Source: Candidatus Zixiibacteriota bacterium
Lineage (GTDB): Bacteria; Zixibacteria; MSB-5A5; DSPP01
NCBI GenBank assembly: GCA_022614805.1
Contig: JAKEHY010000017.1
Coordinates: 1-64,000 of the forward strand
DNA: 64,000 nucleotides
Direction of reading: 5' to 3'
The translations under genes and the position numbers were made by a program. How positions within the stretch are numbered: position 1 is the first letter of the stretch; each line of letters opens with the position of its first letter. Of the stretch, positions 7,959 to 17,022 are shown in pieces. The notes beneath the pieces are model-generated. The model was given only the letters and a program-made list of their open reading frames with translations, was not told where the DNA came from and made no database searches.

Positions 7959-10529
7959 ATGGGGATAGGCCTTTTGAGAAAACTTGCTCTGCAGACAATA
8001 AGTGCAGTCCTTTTTTTGTTCTCTCCCCTACTCGCCACCACCATCCGCGTTCCCCAAGATCAGCCCACCATCCAGGCGGGAATAAATGCAGCGGCGAATG
8101 GGGATACAGTTTTAGTTTCCCCGGGAACCTACACCGAAATTATCAACTTTTCCGGTAAGAATATTCTGGTGCAATCAGTGGCCGGGGCGGAAGCAACGGT
8201 ACTTATACCCCCCACAAGCGGACAAACGTTGGTAACTTTTAGCAGCGGGGCACCGCAAGCCGCCATTTTGGGCGGTTTTAAAATAAAGGGGGCAAGCTCA
8301 CCAAACGGAGCTGTTCTTATATCCACTAGTTCCAGCGCAATTTTAAGAAATAATATCTTCGAAGATGACACCGTTACCGTGAATAATGATGGGTCAGCTG
8401 CAGGCGTTTCCTGCATCAACTGTACTGCCCTGATTGAGTCAAACAGGTTTCAAAGAATGGTACACAATGGAGGCGGTTATGGGACAGCCGTACATATTCA
8501 AAACGGTTCCGCAACCGTTCGCCGAAATGTCTTTACCAACACGGTCCGAGGCATCGGTACGGCGAGATTTGTAAACGGCTCCTCGGGCGACTTCATAAAC
8601 AATACTTTCGATTCAAACAAAACCTATACGGCATTATTAGTACAGAATGCTCCTTCCGTCCGGGTAAGAAACAACATTGTAACCAACACAGAGTCCTACT
8701 ACGGGATTTATGTGGAGGGTGGAAATAGCGATTACAATGACGCCTACGGTAACGCTCTCAATTTTTATCCTTCCCAGTCCTCACACGATATATCCTCCCC
8801 ACCTCTTTTTGTAGGGGGAAGCCCCTTCAGCTATCATTTACAAACAGGGTCACCCTGCATTGATGCTGGTGACCCGGCTACTCCGGTTCCACCGAGCGGC
8901 GGCGCCCGAGTCGATATGGGTGCTTTTGAGTTCGCAGGCATTGGGCTTATTTTTCCACCCGATGAAGACAGGGTAGCGTTGCGGAGGCCACAATTCATCT
9001 GGACTCGAATTCCTGACACCGCCGTTTCGGCCACCTACCGGGTCGTCCTGGATACGGCGAGCAATTTTGCTTCTGCAGACAGCTCTCCTCCGCTTGCCGA
9101 CACCACGTATAGGTTTCCCTACCAACTTGAATTAAATCAGAGTTATTTTTGGAAAGTATTTGCCGTTCCGGATAGCGGCGACACGGTTTTTACCGGGGGA
9201 AGCAGATTCTCCGTTTCTCCGTCGGTGGTCTTAAATCTTCCACAAGATTCCAGCCGTGTATTTGTCAAGCAGCCAATTTTCGTTTGGGAAGCGGTACGCG
9301 ATACATCCATCCCCGACCTCTTCACCTATCAGGTTCTCTATTCAAAAAACTCGAACTTTACGGACGCCAGCTCTTCGCCCATTTTGAGCGACACGTCTTG
9401 GCAGGTGCCGTTGCCTTTAGATATTGGTACAACCTATTTCTGGCGGGTACTGGGTTTCTACAGCAGCACCAGCGATACCCTACAGCCGGAACGAGACTTT
9501 CGCTTCCTTTTGGCTCCAACCAAAATTGAAGTTCCCCTCGATCGCCCCACCATTCAACAAGCCATCGATATAAGTTTGAACGGGGACACAGTTCTGGTGT
9601 CACCGGGGACTTACGTTCAGAACATTCTGTTTCGAGGGAAGAAAATAAAACTCTTAAGCGAAAGCGGGCCGGAGAATACAACCATTACCAAACTGGTCGA
9701 TGGAGCGGCGCTGGTGATTTTTTCCGGCTCGGAGGATTCAAATTCCGTTTTAAGCGGATTCACCCTGCGAGGGGGACACCTTGCCACAAGCGGAGCGGCC
9801 ATAAGTATTGTGAATGCCTCCCCAATAATCGAAAACAATTATTTAATTGATAACGATGGTGATACATCAGTCATCTACGTGCGGAACGGCTCTCCCAAAA
9901 TACGGCGCAATCTGATTGCAAACAACAATACCAGCATTTCCGTCATCGGGTTTTTCGGCGGGCCCGGCGGGCATCTCATCAACAACACCATAACAGGCAA
10001 CGCCGGTGACGGGGTCCGCATTATCCCGGGTATGGGAATGCAAATAATCAACAATATCATTGCGTTCAACAGCGGCTATGGGATTCGGTCGGTCGGCGGC
10101 GTCAACAGTTCATCCACGATAAGCTATAACGATATATTTGCCGACAGCCAGGGAACCTATTTCGCAGCGATACCCACCTTTGGCGACATTTATGAAGACC
10201 CGCAATTTATCGGCGGCGAAGTTTTCGACTACCATCTGTCCGACAGCTCTCCCTGCATAGACGCCGGAGACCCGTCGTTTCCACCGCCGCCCGGCGGCGG
10301 AGCCATAATTGACATGGGCGCTTTTGAGTTTACGGGACACCGGGGGGATTTGAACCGGGATGGTGTGTTCTCTGCGGCCGATATCGTGCTTTTAGTTAAC
10401 TGCGTATTTCTTCAGACGGGGGAATGTTTTTTTTCGCTGACGGATTTGAACTGCGACGGGCAGTTGACCGGAGCGGATATAGTTTTGGAACTGGGCTGGA
10501 TATTCCAGCAAATCCCTCCCCCCTGCTGA
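7959..10529 (+). CDS. Secreted right-handed beta-helix protein with two helix halves, FN3-like linkers and C-terminal dockerin
   Basis: The 856-residue exoprotein opens with a signal peptide (to about residue 27). Two parallel beta-helix domains start with near-identical openings: RVPQDQPTIQAGINAAANGD at about 30 and EVPLDRPTIQQAIDISLNGD at about 521, each followed by DTVLVSPGTY. Both end in an SPCIDAGDP...DMGAFEF closing motif. Between them lie two FN3-like repeats (PQFIWTRIPDT and PIFVWEAVRDT). The C-terminal 65 residues are a type I dockerin with two calcium-loop copies (GDLNRDGVFSAADIVLLVN and DLNCDGQLTGADIVLELGW). Such proteins are usually surface glycan-binding or polysaccharide lyase-like; no catalytic residues are evident. 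It lacks the C-terminal sorting domain found in the 39.8 and 45 kb proteins, so it probably leaves by another route or binds a cohesin. Confidence 0.85.
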   Translation: MGIGLLRKLALQTISAVLFLFSPLLATTIRVPQDQPTIQAGINAAANGDTVLVSPGTYTEIINFSGKNILVQSVAGAEATVLIPPTSGQTLVTFSSGAPQAAILGGFKIKGASSPNGAVLISTSSSAILRNNIFEDDTVTVNNDGSAAGVSCINCTALIESNRFQRMVHNGGGYGTAVHIQNGSATVRRNVFTNTVRGIGTARFVNGSSGDFINNTFDSNKTYTALLVQNAPSVRVRNNIVTNTESYYGIYVEGGNSDYNDAYGNALNFYPSQSSHDISSPPLFVGGSPFSYHLQTGSPCIDAGDPATPVPPSGGARVDMGAFEFAGIGLIFPPDEDRVALRRPQFIWTRIPDTAVSATYRVVLDTASNFASADSSPPLADTTYRFPYQLELNQSYFWKVFAVPDSGDTVFTGGSRFSVSPSVVLNLPQDSSRVFVKQPIFVWEAVRDTSIPDLFTYQVLYSKNSNFTDASSSPILSDTSWQVPLPLDIGTTYFWRVLGFYSSTSDTLQPERDFRFLLAPTKIEVPLDRPTIQQAIDISLNGDTVLVSPGTYVQNILFRGKKIKLLSESGPENTTITKLVDGAALVIFSGSEDSNSVLSGFTLRGGHLATSGAAISIVNASPIIENNYLIDNDGDTSVIYVRNGSPKIRRNLIANNNTSISVIGFFGGPGGHLINNTITGNAGDGVRIIPGMGMQIINNIIAFNSGYGIRSVGGVNSSSTISYNDIFADSQGTYFAAIPTFGDIYEDPQFIGGEVFDYHLSDSSPCIDAGDPSFPPPPGGGAIIDMGAFEFTGHRGDLNRDGVFSAADIVLLVNCVFLQTGECFFSLTDLNCDGQLTGADIVLELGWIFQQIPPPC

Positions 10530-10588
10530 CAGTTTTTTGGGGGAACCTTTTGGGGGCGGCTTTTTTTAGATGTCACCTCACCCCCTGG

Positions 10589-10615
10589 CCCCCTCTCCGC
10601 CAAGCAGAGAGGGGG
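10589..10615. repeat. Palindromic repeat, CCCCCTCTC/GAGAGGGGG
   Basis: Perfect 9-base inverted arms lie 9 bases apart in the gap after the beta-helix gene. It resembles dispersed REP-like elements and may also slow transcription leaving the upstream gene. Confidence 0.55.
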
Positions 10616-10707
10616 AAACGCGGGAACCTTTTGGTGGTTCAGCGGGGTTCACCATAAAGCGGGGCTAAAGTTTTAAGGAAAAAGGCAGATATAATGGATA
10701 AAGGTGC

Positions 10708-10735
10708 TTGACAAAGCGGGATTTATAAATAAATT
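10708..10735 (+). promoter_or_regulatory. Candidate sigma-70 promoter for the 10.8-13.6 kb gene run
   Basis: TTGACA at 10708-10713, a 16-base spacer and TAAATT at 10730-10735. It lies about 40 bases before the likely start of the first gene and could drive the run through rho. Confidence 0.5.
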
Positions 10736-10772
10736 GAAACTGTTCAGCCAAAAGATGGGTAGAATAATTGGA

Positions 10773-11255
10773 ATGACCGGAAAGACGAAAACCCCAAAGG
10801 TCTTATTTTTGTTTTCTGCCGCCTTTGCCTTAACGGCGGCTTTGGGCTGGGGACAGACCTCAACGGGTGGTTTTGCCGCACCGCCGGAGGTGGATTTGAC
10901 CATCGACGCCCCGAAGGGGAGCTCGGTCTTTCTTTTGGACCCCTCCCGCTTCAAAATCGGGCATACGATTTCCACCTCGTACGCCAGCATCGGCGGGCGG
11001 GGGGTCCTGACGAGTATGTATCTGGCGGACATCAGCTATAAGTTGGCGAATCCTTTGGACATCCGACTGACTTTGGGAGTGGCGAACTCGCAGGGGGCGC
11101 TTTTTGGGCCCAAAGGGAGCGCCAATTCGTTCATTCCCGGTTTTCAACTGCATTATCATCCGTCGAACGTTTTTAATTTGATTATCAATTACCAGCAGTA
11201 CCCGGCCGGCTCTTTGTATTATCCCGGTCTTTTGCCGCTTGAGTATAGACGGTAA
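10773..11255 (+). CDS. Small exported protein, probably outer-membrane beta-barrel-like
   Basis: The 160-residue protein starts with a signal peptide (KVLFLFSAAFALTAALGWGQ). The mature part is beta-rich with alternating hydrophobic residues (DISYKLANPLDIRLTLGVAN, NLIINYQQYP), as in small outer-membrane barrels or one half of a larger one. I place the start at 10773 so that the signal peptide has a normal length. In-frame ATGs at 10755 and earlier would add an unlikely N-terminal extension, and neither has a strong ribosome-binding site. No family is recognised. It precedes the anchored protein at 11323 and rsfS on the same strand. Confidence 0.65.
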   Translation: MTGKTKTPKVLFLFSAAFALTAALGWGQTSTGGFAAPPEVDLTIDAPKGSSVFLLDPSRFKIGHTISTSYASIGGRGVLTSMYLADISYKLANPLDIRLTLGVANSQGALFGPKGSANSFIPGFQLHYHPSNVFNLIINYQQYPAGSLYYPGLLPLEYRR

Positions 11256-11322
11256 GCAGCTTTTTCATCCGGCAGGCCGGAACGGGAGCGGCCCTTCCCT
11301 TAAACGGGCCAGACAATAATCA

Positions 11323-11820
11323 ATGAATGGCTCGCGGTTGCGATACAAAAAGAAAGTTTGGATAGCCCCCGATTCGAAACGCCTGGGCTGGAATTGGGCG
11401 GAGAAGGCGCTGGCCGGAACCGTAATTATGGCCGCGCTCGCTTCCGTGGGGCTGGCGCTCTATCTATTTTGGCCGCGGGAGGCGGAGGCGGTAAGAGATT
11501 TCGAATTTGCGCAGGTGCAATTGATTGTGCCGCCGGAACTGAAAGGGGCAGTCCCGATGTTTACAAAAAGGCTGGGGAAGGAGCTGGCCAAAGAGAATTG
11601 TTTGATTCAGGTAGTGGATATCCTCCATGTGAAATCGCCGGCTCTGAAAAAGAGTATGCTGGTCAAACGGGTGCCCGAGCCGCCGGTTTTCAAGCAGGCG
11701 GCCCGGCTTATGGGAATCGTTCCTTCCCGGATGGTGGAAAAAAGGTTGGTGGATAACGTCAAAGGAGTGCTATTCTCGATTTATCTGGGCGAAGATGCCC
11801 TCGAGTTTTCCGCCAATTAA
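11323..11820 (+). CDS. Single-pass membrane protein with LytR C-terminal-like domain
   Basis: The 165-residue product has a basic cytoplasmic tail, one membrane segment (about residues 28-49, ending LALYLFWPR) and an extracytoplasmic alpha/beta domain. The order of strands and helices (VQLIVPPELKG, ...FTKRLGKELAKENCLIQVVDILHV, ...RLMGIVPSRMVEKRLVDNV) suggests a LytR_C-like fold, which in other bacteria is attached to cell-wall proteins. The resemblance is weak. The gene ends 25 bases before rsfS. Confidence 0.65.
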   Translation: MNGSRLRYKKKVWIAPDSKRLGWNWAEKALAGTVIMAALASVGLALYLFWPREAEAVRDFEFAQVQLIVPPELKGAVPMFTKRLGKELAKENCLIQVVDILHVKSPALKKSMLVKRVPEPPVFKQAARLMGIVPSRMVEKRLVDNVKGVLFSIYLGEDALEFSAN

Positions 11821-11845
11821 AGCTGGAGGTAACTTTCTCCGGTAG

Positions 11846-12220
11846 ATGAGAGCTTTGGCGGGGAAAAGACTGGCCCGGCTGGTCGGCCGGCTGGTTTTGG
11901 ACAAAAAGGGGGGCGAGGTGGTTTTAATTGACCTGCGCAGGCTCTCTTCCATCGCCGACTTTTTCGTGGTGGCGACGGCCGAGGCGGACGTGCATGCCCA
12001 TGCCATCGCCAGCCATATTCAGGACAAGCTGAAGGAAAAAGGAATAAAGATGGGACACGAAGAGAAAAGCGGGCGGTGGACCCTTTTGGATTACAGCGAC
12101 GTGGTGGTGCATCTCTTTTTGAAGGAGGCCCGCCGCTTTTACGCGCTGGAAAAATTTTGGGGGGACGCTCCGCAGGAGACATTGTTGGAGCGGCCCCGAA
12201 AAAGCCGGATGGCCGGGTAG
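11846..12220 (+). CDS. rsfS: Ribosomal silencing factor RsfS (Iojap family)
   Basis: RsfS binds ribosomal protein uL14 on the large subunit and blocks joining of the small subunit when nutrients run low. The 124-residue protein has the family core: VVLIDLRRLSSIADFFVVAT, the helix HAHAIASHIQDKLKEKG and GRWTLLDYSDVVVHLFLKEARRFYALEKFWGDA. Length is typical. The ATG at 11846 has a GGAGG only at a long distance (about 16 bases), so initiation may be weak. rho follows after about 80 bases on the same strand. Confidence 0.93.
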   Translation: MRALAGKRLARLVGRLVLDKKGGEVVLIDLRRLSSIADFFVVATAEADVHAHAIASHIQDKLKEKGIKMGHEEKSGRWTLLDYSDVVVHLFLKEARRFYALEKFWGDAPQETLLERPRKSRMAG

Positions 12221-12301
12221 TTCGCCGACGAATTTCCCGCCCGCCGCAAACAGAGCTCAACCATGAATCGGAAAACAACCAAAACGTCAGAGGTGACCAA
12301 A

Positions 12302-13627
12302 ATGGAAAAAACGGAAACGGAAAAGACCGCCGTTGCGGAAAAGCCCGTGGTGGAACGGTCGATGACCCCGGAAATGAAGATGGACATCGTGCAGTTGAAG
12401 ACCAAAACGGTGGGCGAACTGCAGGAAATCGCCGAGGGGCTGAACATTCCCGGCAGCTCCGGGATGCGCAAGCAGGAGCTGATTTTCAAAATCCTGGAGA
12501 CCAAAACCGAGCAGGACGGGCTGATTTTCGCCGAGGGGGTGATGGAGATTATGGAGGAGGGGTACGGCTTTTTGCGCTCCCCGGACTACAACTATCTCCC
12601 CGGCCCGGACGACATTTACGTTTCGCCGTCGCAAATCAAGCGCTTTGATTTGCGCACGGGCGACACCATCTCGGGCCAGGTGCGCCCGCCCAAGGACTCC
12701 GAGCGCTACTTTGCCCTGCTCAAAATCGAGGCCATCAACTTCGAATCGCCGGAGATGGCCAAGCACAAGGTTCTATTCGACAACCTGACCCCGCTCTACC
12801 CGCAGACCAAGTTTTCGCTGGAATACGACCCCCGACGAATGTCCACCCGGATTATGGACCTGCTCTGTCCCGTCGGCAAGGGGCAGCGGGCCTTGATTGT
12901 ATCGCCCCCCAAGGCCGGGAAAACGATGCTCTTGCAGGAGATTGCCAACGCCATCACCACCAACCATCCGGACGTGAAGTTAATCGTGCTTTTGATTGAC
13001 GAGCGGCCGGAAGAGGTGACCGATATGAAGCGCTCGGTGCGCGGGGAGGTGGTTTCCTCCACCTTCGACGAGCCGGCCGAGCGGCACGTGCAGGTCGCCG
13101 AGATGGTGATTGAAAAGGCCAAGCGGCTGGTGGAGCACAAGCATGACGTGGTGATTCTCTTGGACTCGATTACCCGGCTGGCGCGGGCCCACAACGCCGT
13201 GGTGCCGCATTCCGGCAAAATCCTTTCCGGCGGGGTGGACGCCAATGCCTTGCAACGCCCCAAGCGCTTCTTCGGCGCCGCCCGGAATATCGAGGAAGGG
13301 GGGAGTTTGACCATCATCGGCACGGCCTTGATTGAGACCGGCAGCCGGATGGACGAGGTGATTTTTGAGGAGTTCAAGGGAACCGGCAACTCCGAAATCG
13401 TGCTCGACCGGCGGTTGTCCGACCGCAGGATTTTCCCGGCGATGGACATCAACCGCACCTCCACCCGCAAGGAGGAACTCTTGTTGTCGTCTGAAGTTCT
13501 GGCCAAGGTCTGGATTCTGCGCAAGTTTTTGAACGAGATGAACCCCATCGAGGCGATGGAGTTTTTAATCGACCGGATGAAGAAGGCCAAAAACAACGAC
13601 AAGTTCTTGGAGTCGATGAAGAGTTAG
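12302..13627 (+). CDS. rho: Transcription termination factor Rho
   Basis: Rho is a hexameric ATP-dependent RNA translocase that ends transcription and suppresses antisense RNA. Domains in order: a Rho_N helical segment ([20 protein letters not shown]), a cold-shock-like RNA-binding domain ([20 protein letters not shown]) and a RecA-type ATPase with Walker A in [15 protein letters not shown] and Walker B in [15 protein letters not shown]. The R-loop region is [21 protein letters not shown] prefer the ATG at 12302 (441 aa) because AGAGGTGA lies 8 bases upstream. The upstream in-frame ATG at 12263 would add 13 residues without such a site. Confidence 0.95.
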   Translation: MEKTETEKTAVAEKPVVERSMTPEMKMDIVQLKTKTVGELQEIAEGLNIPGSSGMRKQELIFKILETKTEQDGLIFAEGVMEIMEEGYGFLRSPDYNYLPGPDDIYVSPSQIKRFDLRTGDTISGQVRPPKDSERYFALLKIEAINFESPEMAKHKVLFDNLTPLYPQTKFSLEYDPRRMSTRIMDLLCPVGKGQRALIVSPPKAGKTMLLQEIANAITTNHPDVKLIVLLIDERPEEVTDMKRSVRGEVVSSTFDEPAERHVQVAEMVIEKAKRLVEHKHDVVILLDSITRLARAHNAVVPHSGKILSGGVDANALQRPKRFFGAARNIEEGGSLTIIGTALIETGSRMDEVIFEEFKGTGNSEIVLDRRLSDRRIFPAMDINRTSTRKEELLLSSEVLAKVWILRKFLNEMNPIEAMEFLIDRMKKAKNNDKFLESMKS

Positions 13628-13661
13628 GCGCTTCATCCCGCATCTTCCCCTTTCTCCGCAG

Positions 13662-13700
13662 GCCGGGTTTCAACCCGGCGGTGCGGCACTGAAGTGCCGC
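13662..13700. repeat. Double palindromic REP-like element after rho
   Basis: Two adjacent perfect palindromes: GCCGGGTT/AACCCGGC at 13662-13679 and GCGGCACT/AGTGCCGC at 13683-13700. No T-run follows, so this is more likely a dispersed repeat than a terminator. Confidence 0.6.
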
Positions 13701-13818
13701 CTACGGATTTTTGCAAAACTTCATAGACCGAAATTTCGGTTGCCAAGCCCTCCCCTCTCCCCTATTTTCCGCCTGCATTGGATAGGAAAGCCAACCTAAA
13801 TTTCCAAAGGAGGGGAAT

Positions 13819-14238
13819 ATGGAATTAGGACGGGTGCTCTTGACCGGTCTGGTGATAGGAATCTTAGGCAATGTCGTCCATTTTTTGGCCCACAGCTTCA
13901 TCGGCGCCAAAGCGGTTAAAAAGTTTTACGAGGAAAACCCCAAAGCCTTGGCGGAGGGGATGACTTCCAACTCCGCCACCATCCGGGCGGTCATTCTGAC
14001 TTTTGTCTATGGTTTTGTAACCGCTTGGGTCTTCAGTTTTGGGAGCGATTATTTGGAGGTAAATGGCACAAGCGGCGGATTTATGTTCGGCCTGGCCCTC
14101 TGGTTCGGCTACTGGGCCATCGAGTATACCCTGACCACGTTTGCCCGCACGCCGATGGGCTCGCGCATCGCCAGCTTGGTCGGTTATGGTATAATGCTTA
14201 TGGGGGGCGGGATGATAGCGGCGAAGATGTTAGTGTAA
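13819..14238 (+). CDS. Small four-helix integral membrane protein of unknown function
   Basis: The 139-residue product has four predicted membrane spans, starting LLTGLVIGILGNVVHFLAHS and ending SLVGYGIMLMGGGMIAAKML. A GGAGGGG precedes the ATG at 13819. The pattern GNVVHFL...FYEENP...AVILTFVYGFVTAWVF loosely recalls DUF1761-type proteins, another member of which is at 27373. Function is unknown. It lies 48 bases upstream of a DUF1579-like gene and is probably co-transcribed with it. Confidence 0.75.
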   Translation: MELGRVLLTGLVIGILGNVVHFLAHSFIGAKAVKKFYEENPKALAEGMTSNSATIRAVILTFVYGFVTAWVFSFGSDYLEVNGTSGGFMFGLALWFGYWAIEYTLTTFARTPMGSRIASLVGYGIMLMGGGMIAAKMLV

Positions 14239-14286
14239 GAAAGAGAAAACCAAAAAAATAAACCCAATCAAAGGAAAGGAGCGGAG

Positions 14287-14868
14287 ATGAGAAAGGTTCT
14301 GTCGGCGATGCTCACGGCCATTTTCCTGGCAGCGGTGACGCTACTCTGGGCACAGGAACAACAGCCGCAACAGGGAGGGGCGCCCCCCAAGCCGAAGTTC
14401 GGGCCGGAGCTGGCCAAGCTTTCTTTTTTGGTCGGCAATTTCACCACCGAAAATATGACCCACGACTCCCCGATGGGAAAAGGGGGCCCCGGCAAGGGAA
14501 GGAATATGAACCGCTGGGGGCTGGATTCCCTCTTCGTGATGGCGAACTACGAAGGGACGATGGCCGGTATGGGGGACTACAAGGGGCACGGAATGTTCAC
14601 CTATGACGGGCAGGCCCAGCAGTACAAATGCTGGTGGTTCGACAACTTCGGCAATCACAGCGAGTACACGGGGAGTTTTGTGGGGGACACGCTCGCAATG
14701 GAGTCCGAAATTCCGACCCCGCAGGGGAACGTAAAGGAAAGAATTATGTGGCACCCGGAGGGGAAAAAAGTGAAATTTCAAATGACCTGGGATATGGGGC
14801 AGGGGCCGGTGCCGATGATGGAAGAGACCGCCACCCCTTCCGGCGCAACGGGCGGCAAGAAAAAGTAA
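14287..14868 (+). CDS. Exported DUF1579-like protein
   Basis: The 193-residue protein has a signal peptide (to about residue 21, LLWAQEQ). The lipocalin-like domain includes LAKLSFLVGNFTTENM, MANYEGTMAGMGDYKGHGMF and MWHPEGKKVKFQMTWDMG. DUF1579 proteins contain the LVGxW / GhGhxxYD layout seen here; their function is not known. A GGAGCGGAG site lies just before the ATG. A clear terminator follows, ending the pair with the membrane protein upstream. Confidence 0.75.
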   Translation: MRKVLSAMLTAIFLAAVTLLWAQEQQPQQGGAPPKPKFGPELAKLSFLVGNFTTENMTHDSPMGKGGPGKGRNMNRWGLDSLFVMANYEGTMAGMGDYKGHGMFTYDGQAQQYKCWWFDNFGNHSEYTGSFVGDTLAMESEIPTPQGNVKERIMWHPEGKKVKFQMTWDMGQGPVPMMEETATPSGATGGKKK

Positions 14869-14886
14869 GTTTCGACCCAAACGAAG

Positions 14887-14919
14887 GCCCTCATTCAAAA
14901 AACGGATGGGGGCTTTTTT
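14887..14919 (+). terminator. Rho-independent terminator after the DUF1579-like gene
   Basis: An 8-base stem (GCCCTCAT/ATGGGGGC, one wobble pair) with an 11-base loop is followed by six T residues. Confidence 0.8.
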
Positions 14920-14949
14920 GTGGAATTTGAAGTCGGTTTTGGAAACCGG

Positions 14950-17010
14950 TTACGATTTGCGGGAAGCGGATGAGTGAGCGGAGCGCTGGACCGGCCGGGC
15001 GGCATCCTTCGAAAGTATTTCCGAAATGGAGCGGCGCACGTCATCAAGGTGGAAGGGCTTGTTCAAAACCAAGTCGATACCCGATTCTTGCACCCGGGCC
15101 GAATCGATCTGGGCCCCCCAGCCGGAAACCAGCATAACCGGCGTTTTGGGGTTCTTCTCCTTGACCCGCCGGGCCACCTCCCAGCCGGAAACCCCCGGCA
15201 TCCCCAAATCGGTGATGACCAAATCATAATCGGCGCGGCCCAATAGATTGAACGCCTCGCCGCCGTCCGGGGCGGCCGCGACCCGGTGCCCCAGAAAGTC
15301 CAGCATTTCCGCCAGCACGTTGCGGATGTTTTCGTCGTCATCCACAACCAAAATGGAAAGCTCCCCCACTTTTTTGACGGCGGTTGCAACCGGTTCGGGC
15401 TTTTTGGGCGCCGGAGTGGAGGCCGGAAAACGCAAGGTGAAGAGGGAGCCTTTCCCCTCTTCCGACTGGACGGCGATTTCCCCCCCGTGGCGGGTGACCA
15501 CGCCGTAGGCCACGGAAAGCCCCAGGCCGGTTCCCCGTTTTCCCTTGGTGGTGAAAAACGGAAAGAAAATTTTGCTTTTTGTCTCCGGGCTCATCCCCGT
15601 GCCGTCATCGCGAACGGCGAGGAACACCTCCCGTTCCTTTTGGAAGGTGGAAACCCGGATTTTTCCGCCGGTGGGGAGGGCATCGGCGGCGTTGGCAATC
15701 AGGTTGGCGGCCACCTCCACCAGCTCGGAAAAACTCCCCAGAACCGGCGCGGTCGGTTTTAAATCCGGCTCCAGTTCAATCGTCCCGCCGACCGAATCAA
15801 TCCGGTCGCGCCAGACCGGTTTCGTCAACTCGATGGCTTCCCGGGCGACGGAGACCAAATCGGCCGGCTCGGGGTTTCCCCCCTGCCGGTCGCGGGTGAA
15901 CTCCTGCAGCCGGGCCACCGTGCGGGCGGCTTCCAGGGCGGAAGCCTCAATCTGGCGCAGGGCGCGGGAGATTTTCTCATCCAGGGGCTGGGCCAACAGG
16001 AGCTGAACCCGCCCCAGAATGGCCCCCAAAACGTTGTTGAAGTCGTGGGCCATCCCGCCGGACATCTCCTTCAAGGCCACCAGCCGCTCCGATTGGAGCA
16101 ACCGTTCCTGGGCCCCCGAAAGGGAGTGGTGGGCGACTTCGAGATGCTCGAAATTGCGGGCGTTGACCAAGGCCTGTACGGCCGTTTGGACAAAAAGGAT
16201 GGCCAGTTCCAAGTCGGCTTGGGTAAAGGGGTCGTTCGGCAGGTGTTGAAAAACCATCCCCCCCTCCACCTCTTCGCCGCGCAACAGCGGCACGAGCATA
16301 AGCGGCTTGGGAAACTCCGCCAGTTCGTCGGCGGCCTCCGGGCCGTTGAAAACCAGGGGCCGGCGCTTGGCCAAAAGCTTTTCCAAAAAACCGCTCGCGT
16401 GCGCTCGTTGAAAAGGAACCGGTCCGAATTTTCCGGCGTGGGCCGCGATTTTTAAATTTTTGTCGCCGGAGGGGAGGAAAAACAGAGCCGCCCCGACCGT
16501 GTTCAAGAGTTCGGCGCCGCGCGCCACAATCCGCTCCGCCAAATCCGTTTCCTTCAAGGTCGAAAAAAGCTGTTTTTGGAAGACCGCCAGCTTTTCCAGC
16601 CGCCTTTGATAGAGACGCATCCCGCTTTCCAGAACCTGCCAGCGCCCCGCCGATTGAACCAGAGCGGCCAGCCCGACGGCCAGTCGGAGCTGTTTGGAAG
16701 CTTCCAAGGGGGCCGGGCTCAAGGAGGAAAACAAAAGCCCCCGGCCGTCTTCGAGAAACACGACCAGATGCCAGTTCCACTCCGGAAAAGAGGGGAAGGG
16801 GTCCAGAAACCCGGTTTTATTCCGTTTCTGGCGGAGGGCGGCGACCAGCTCGCCGGAGCGCAAAAGCAGCTCGGCCCGGCCCCGCGCGGCGGCGGAAGTT
16901 TCCAAGGATTCCGGCCGCAATTTTTCCTCCAATGGTTGGAAGAAAACCAAGAGGTCAGCCCCCATCACCGGGCCGGCCGCTTCCCAAATCAGTTTTATCG
17001 CCTGACTCAT
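14950..17010 (-). CDS. Hybrid sensor histidine kinase with GAF and C-terminal receiver domain
   Basis: The 686-residue cytoplasmic kinase has no membrane segment. Domain order: N-terminal sensory region, GAF domain (about 135-290), DHp domain with phosphoacceptor H322 in MSGGMAHDFNNVLGAI, an ATP-binding domain with N-box NLIANAADAL, G1 box RDDGTGMS and G2 box GTGLGLSVAYGV, and a receiver domain with D601 (LVITDLGMPG) and K651. All catalytic residues appear intact. The HDFNN form places it in the NtrB-like/HisKA_4 type of hybrid kinase. It starts 13 bases after the pseudo-kinase gene at 17023, so the pair is one operon. No output regulator is encoded nearby. Confidence 0.92.
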   Translation of the reverse strand: MSQAIKLIWEAAGPVMGADLLVFFQPLEEKLRPESLETSAAARGRAELLLRSGELVAALRQKRNKTGFLDPFPSFPEWNWHLVVFLEDGRGLLFSSLSPAPLEASKQLRLAVGLAALVQSAGRWQVLESGMRLYQRRLEKLAVFQKQLFSTLKETDLAERIVARGAELLNTVGAALFFLPSGDKNLKIAAHAGKFGPVPFQRAHASGFLEKLLAKRRPLVFNGPEAADELAEFPKPLMLVPLLRGEEVEGGMVFQHLPNDPFTQADLELAILFVQTAVQALVNARNFEHLEVAHHSLSGAQERLLQSERLVALKEMSGGMAHDFNNVLGAILGRVQLLLAQPLDEKISRALRQIEASALEAARTVARLQEFTRDRQGGNPEPADLVSVAREAIELTKPVWRDRIDSVGGTIELEPDLKPTAPVLGSFSELVEVAANLIANAADALPTGGKIRVSTFQKEREVFLAVRDDGTGMSPETKSKIFFPFFTTKGKRGTGLGLSVAYGVVTRHGGEIAVQSEEGKGSLFTLRFPASTPAPKKPEPVATAVKKVGELSILVVDDDENIRNVLAEMLDFLGHRVAAAPDGGEAFNLLGRADYDLVITDLGMPGVSGWEVARRVKEKNPKTPVMLVSGWGAQIDSARVQESGIDLVLNKPFHLDDVRRSISEILSKDAARPVQRSAHSSASRKS

Positions 17011-17022
17011 CGGTTTTAGGGT

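Noticed and set aside
12076-12648. Plus-strand frame overlapping rsfS and rho
   Set aside because: It is a shadow of two clear core genes in another frame.
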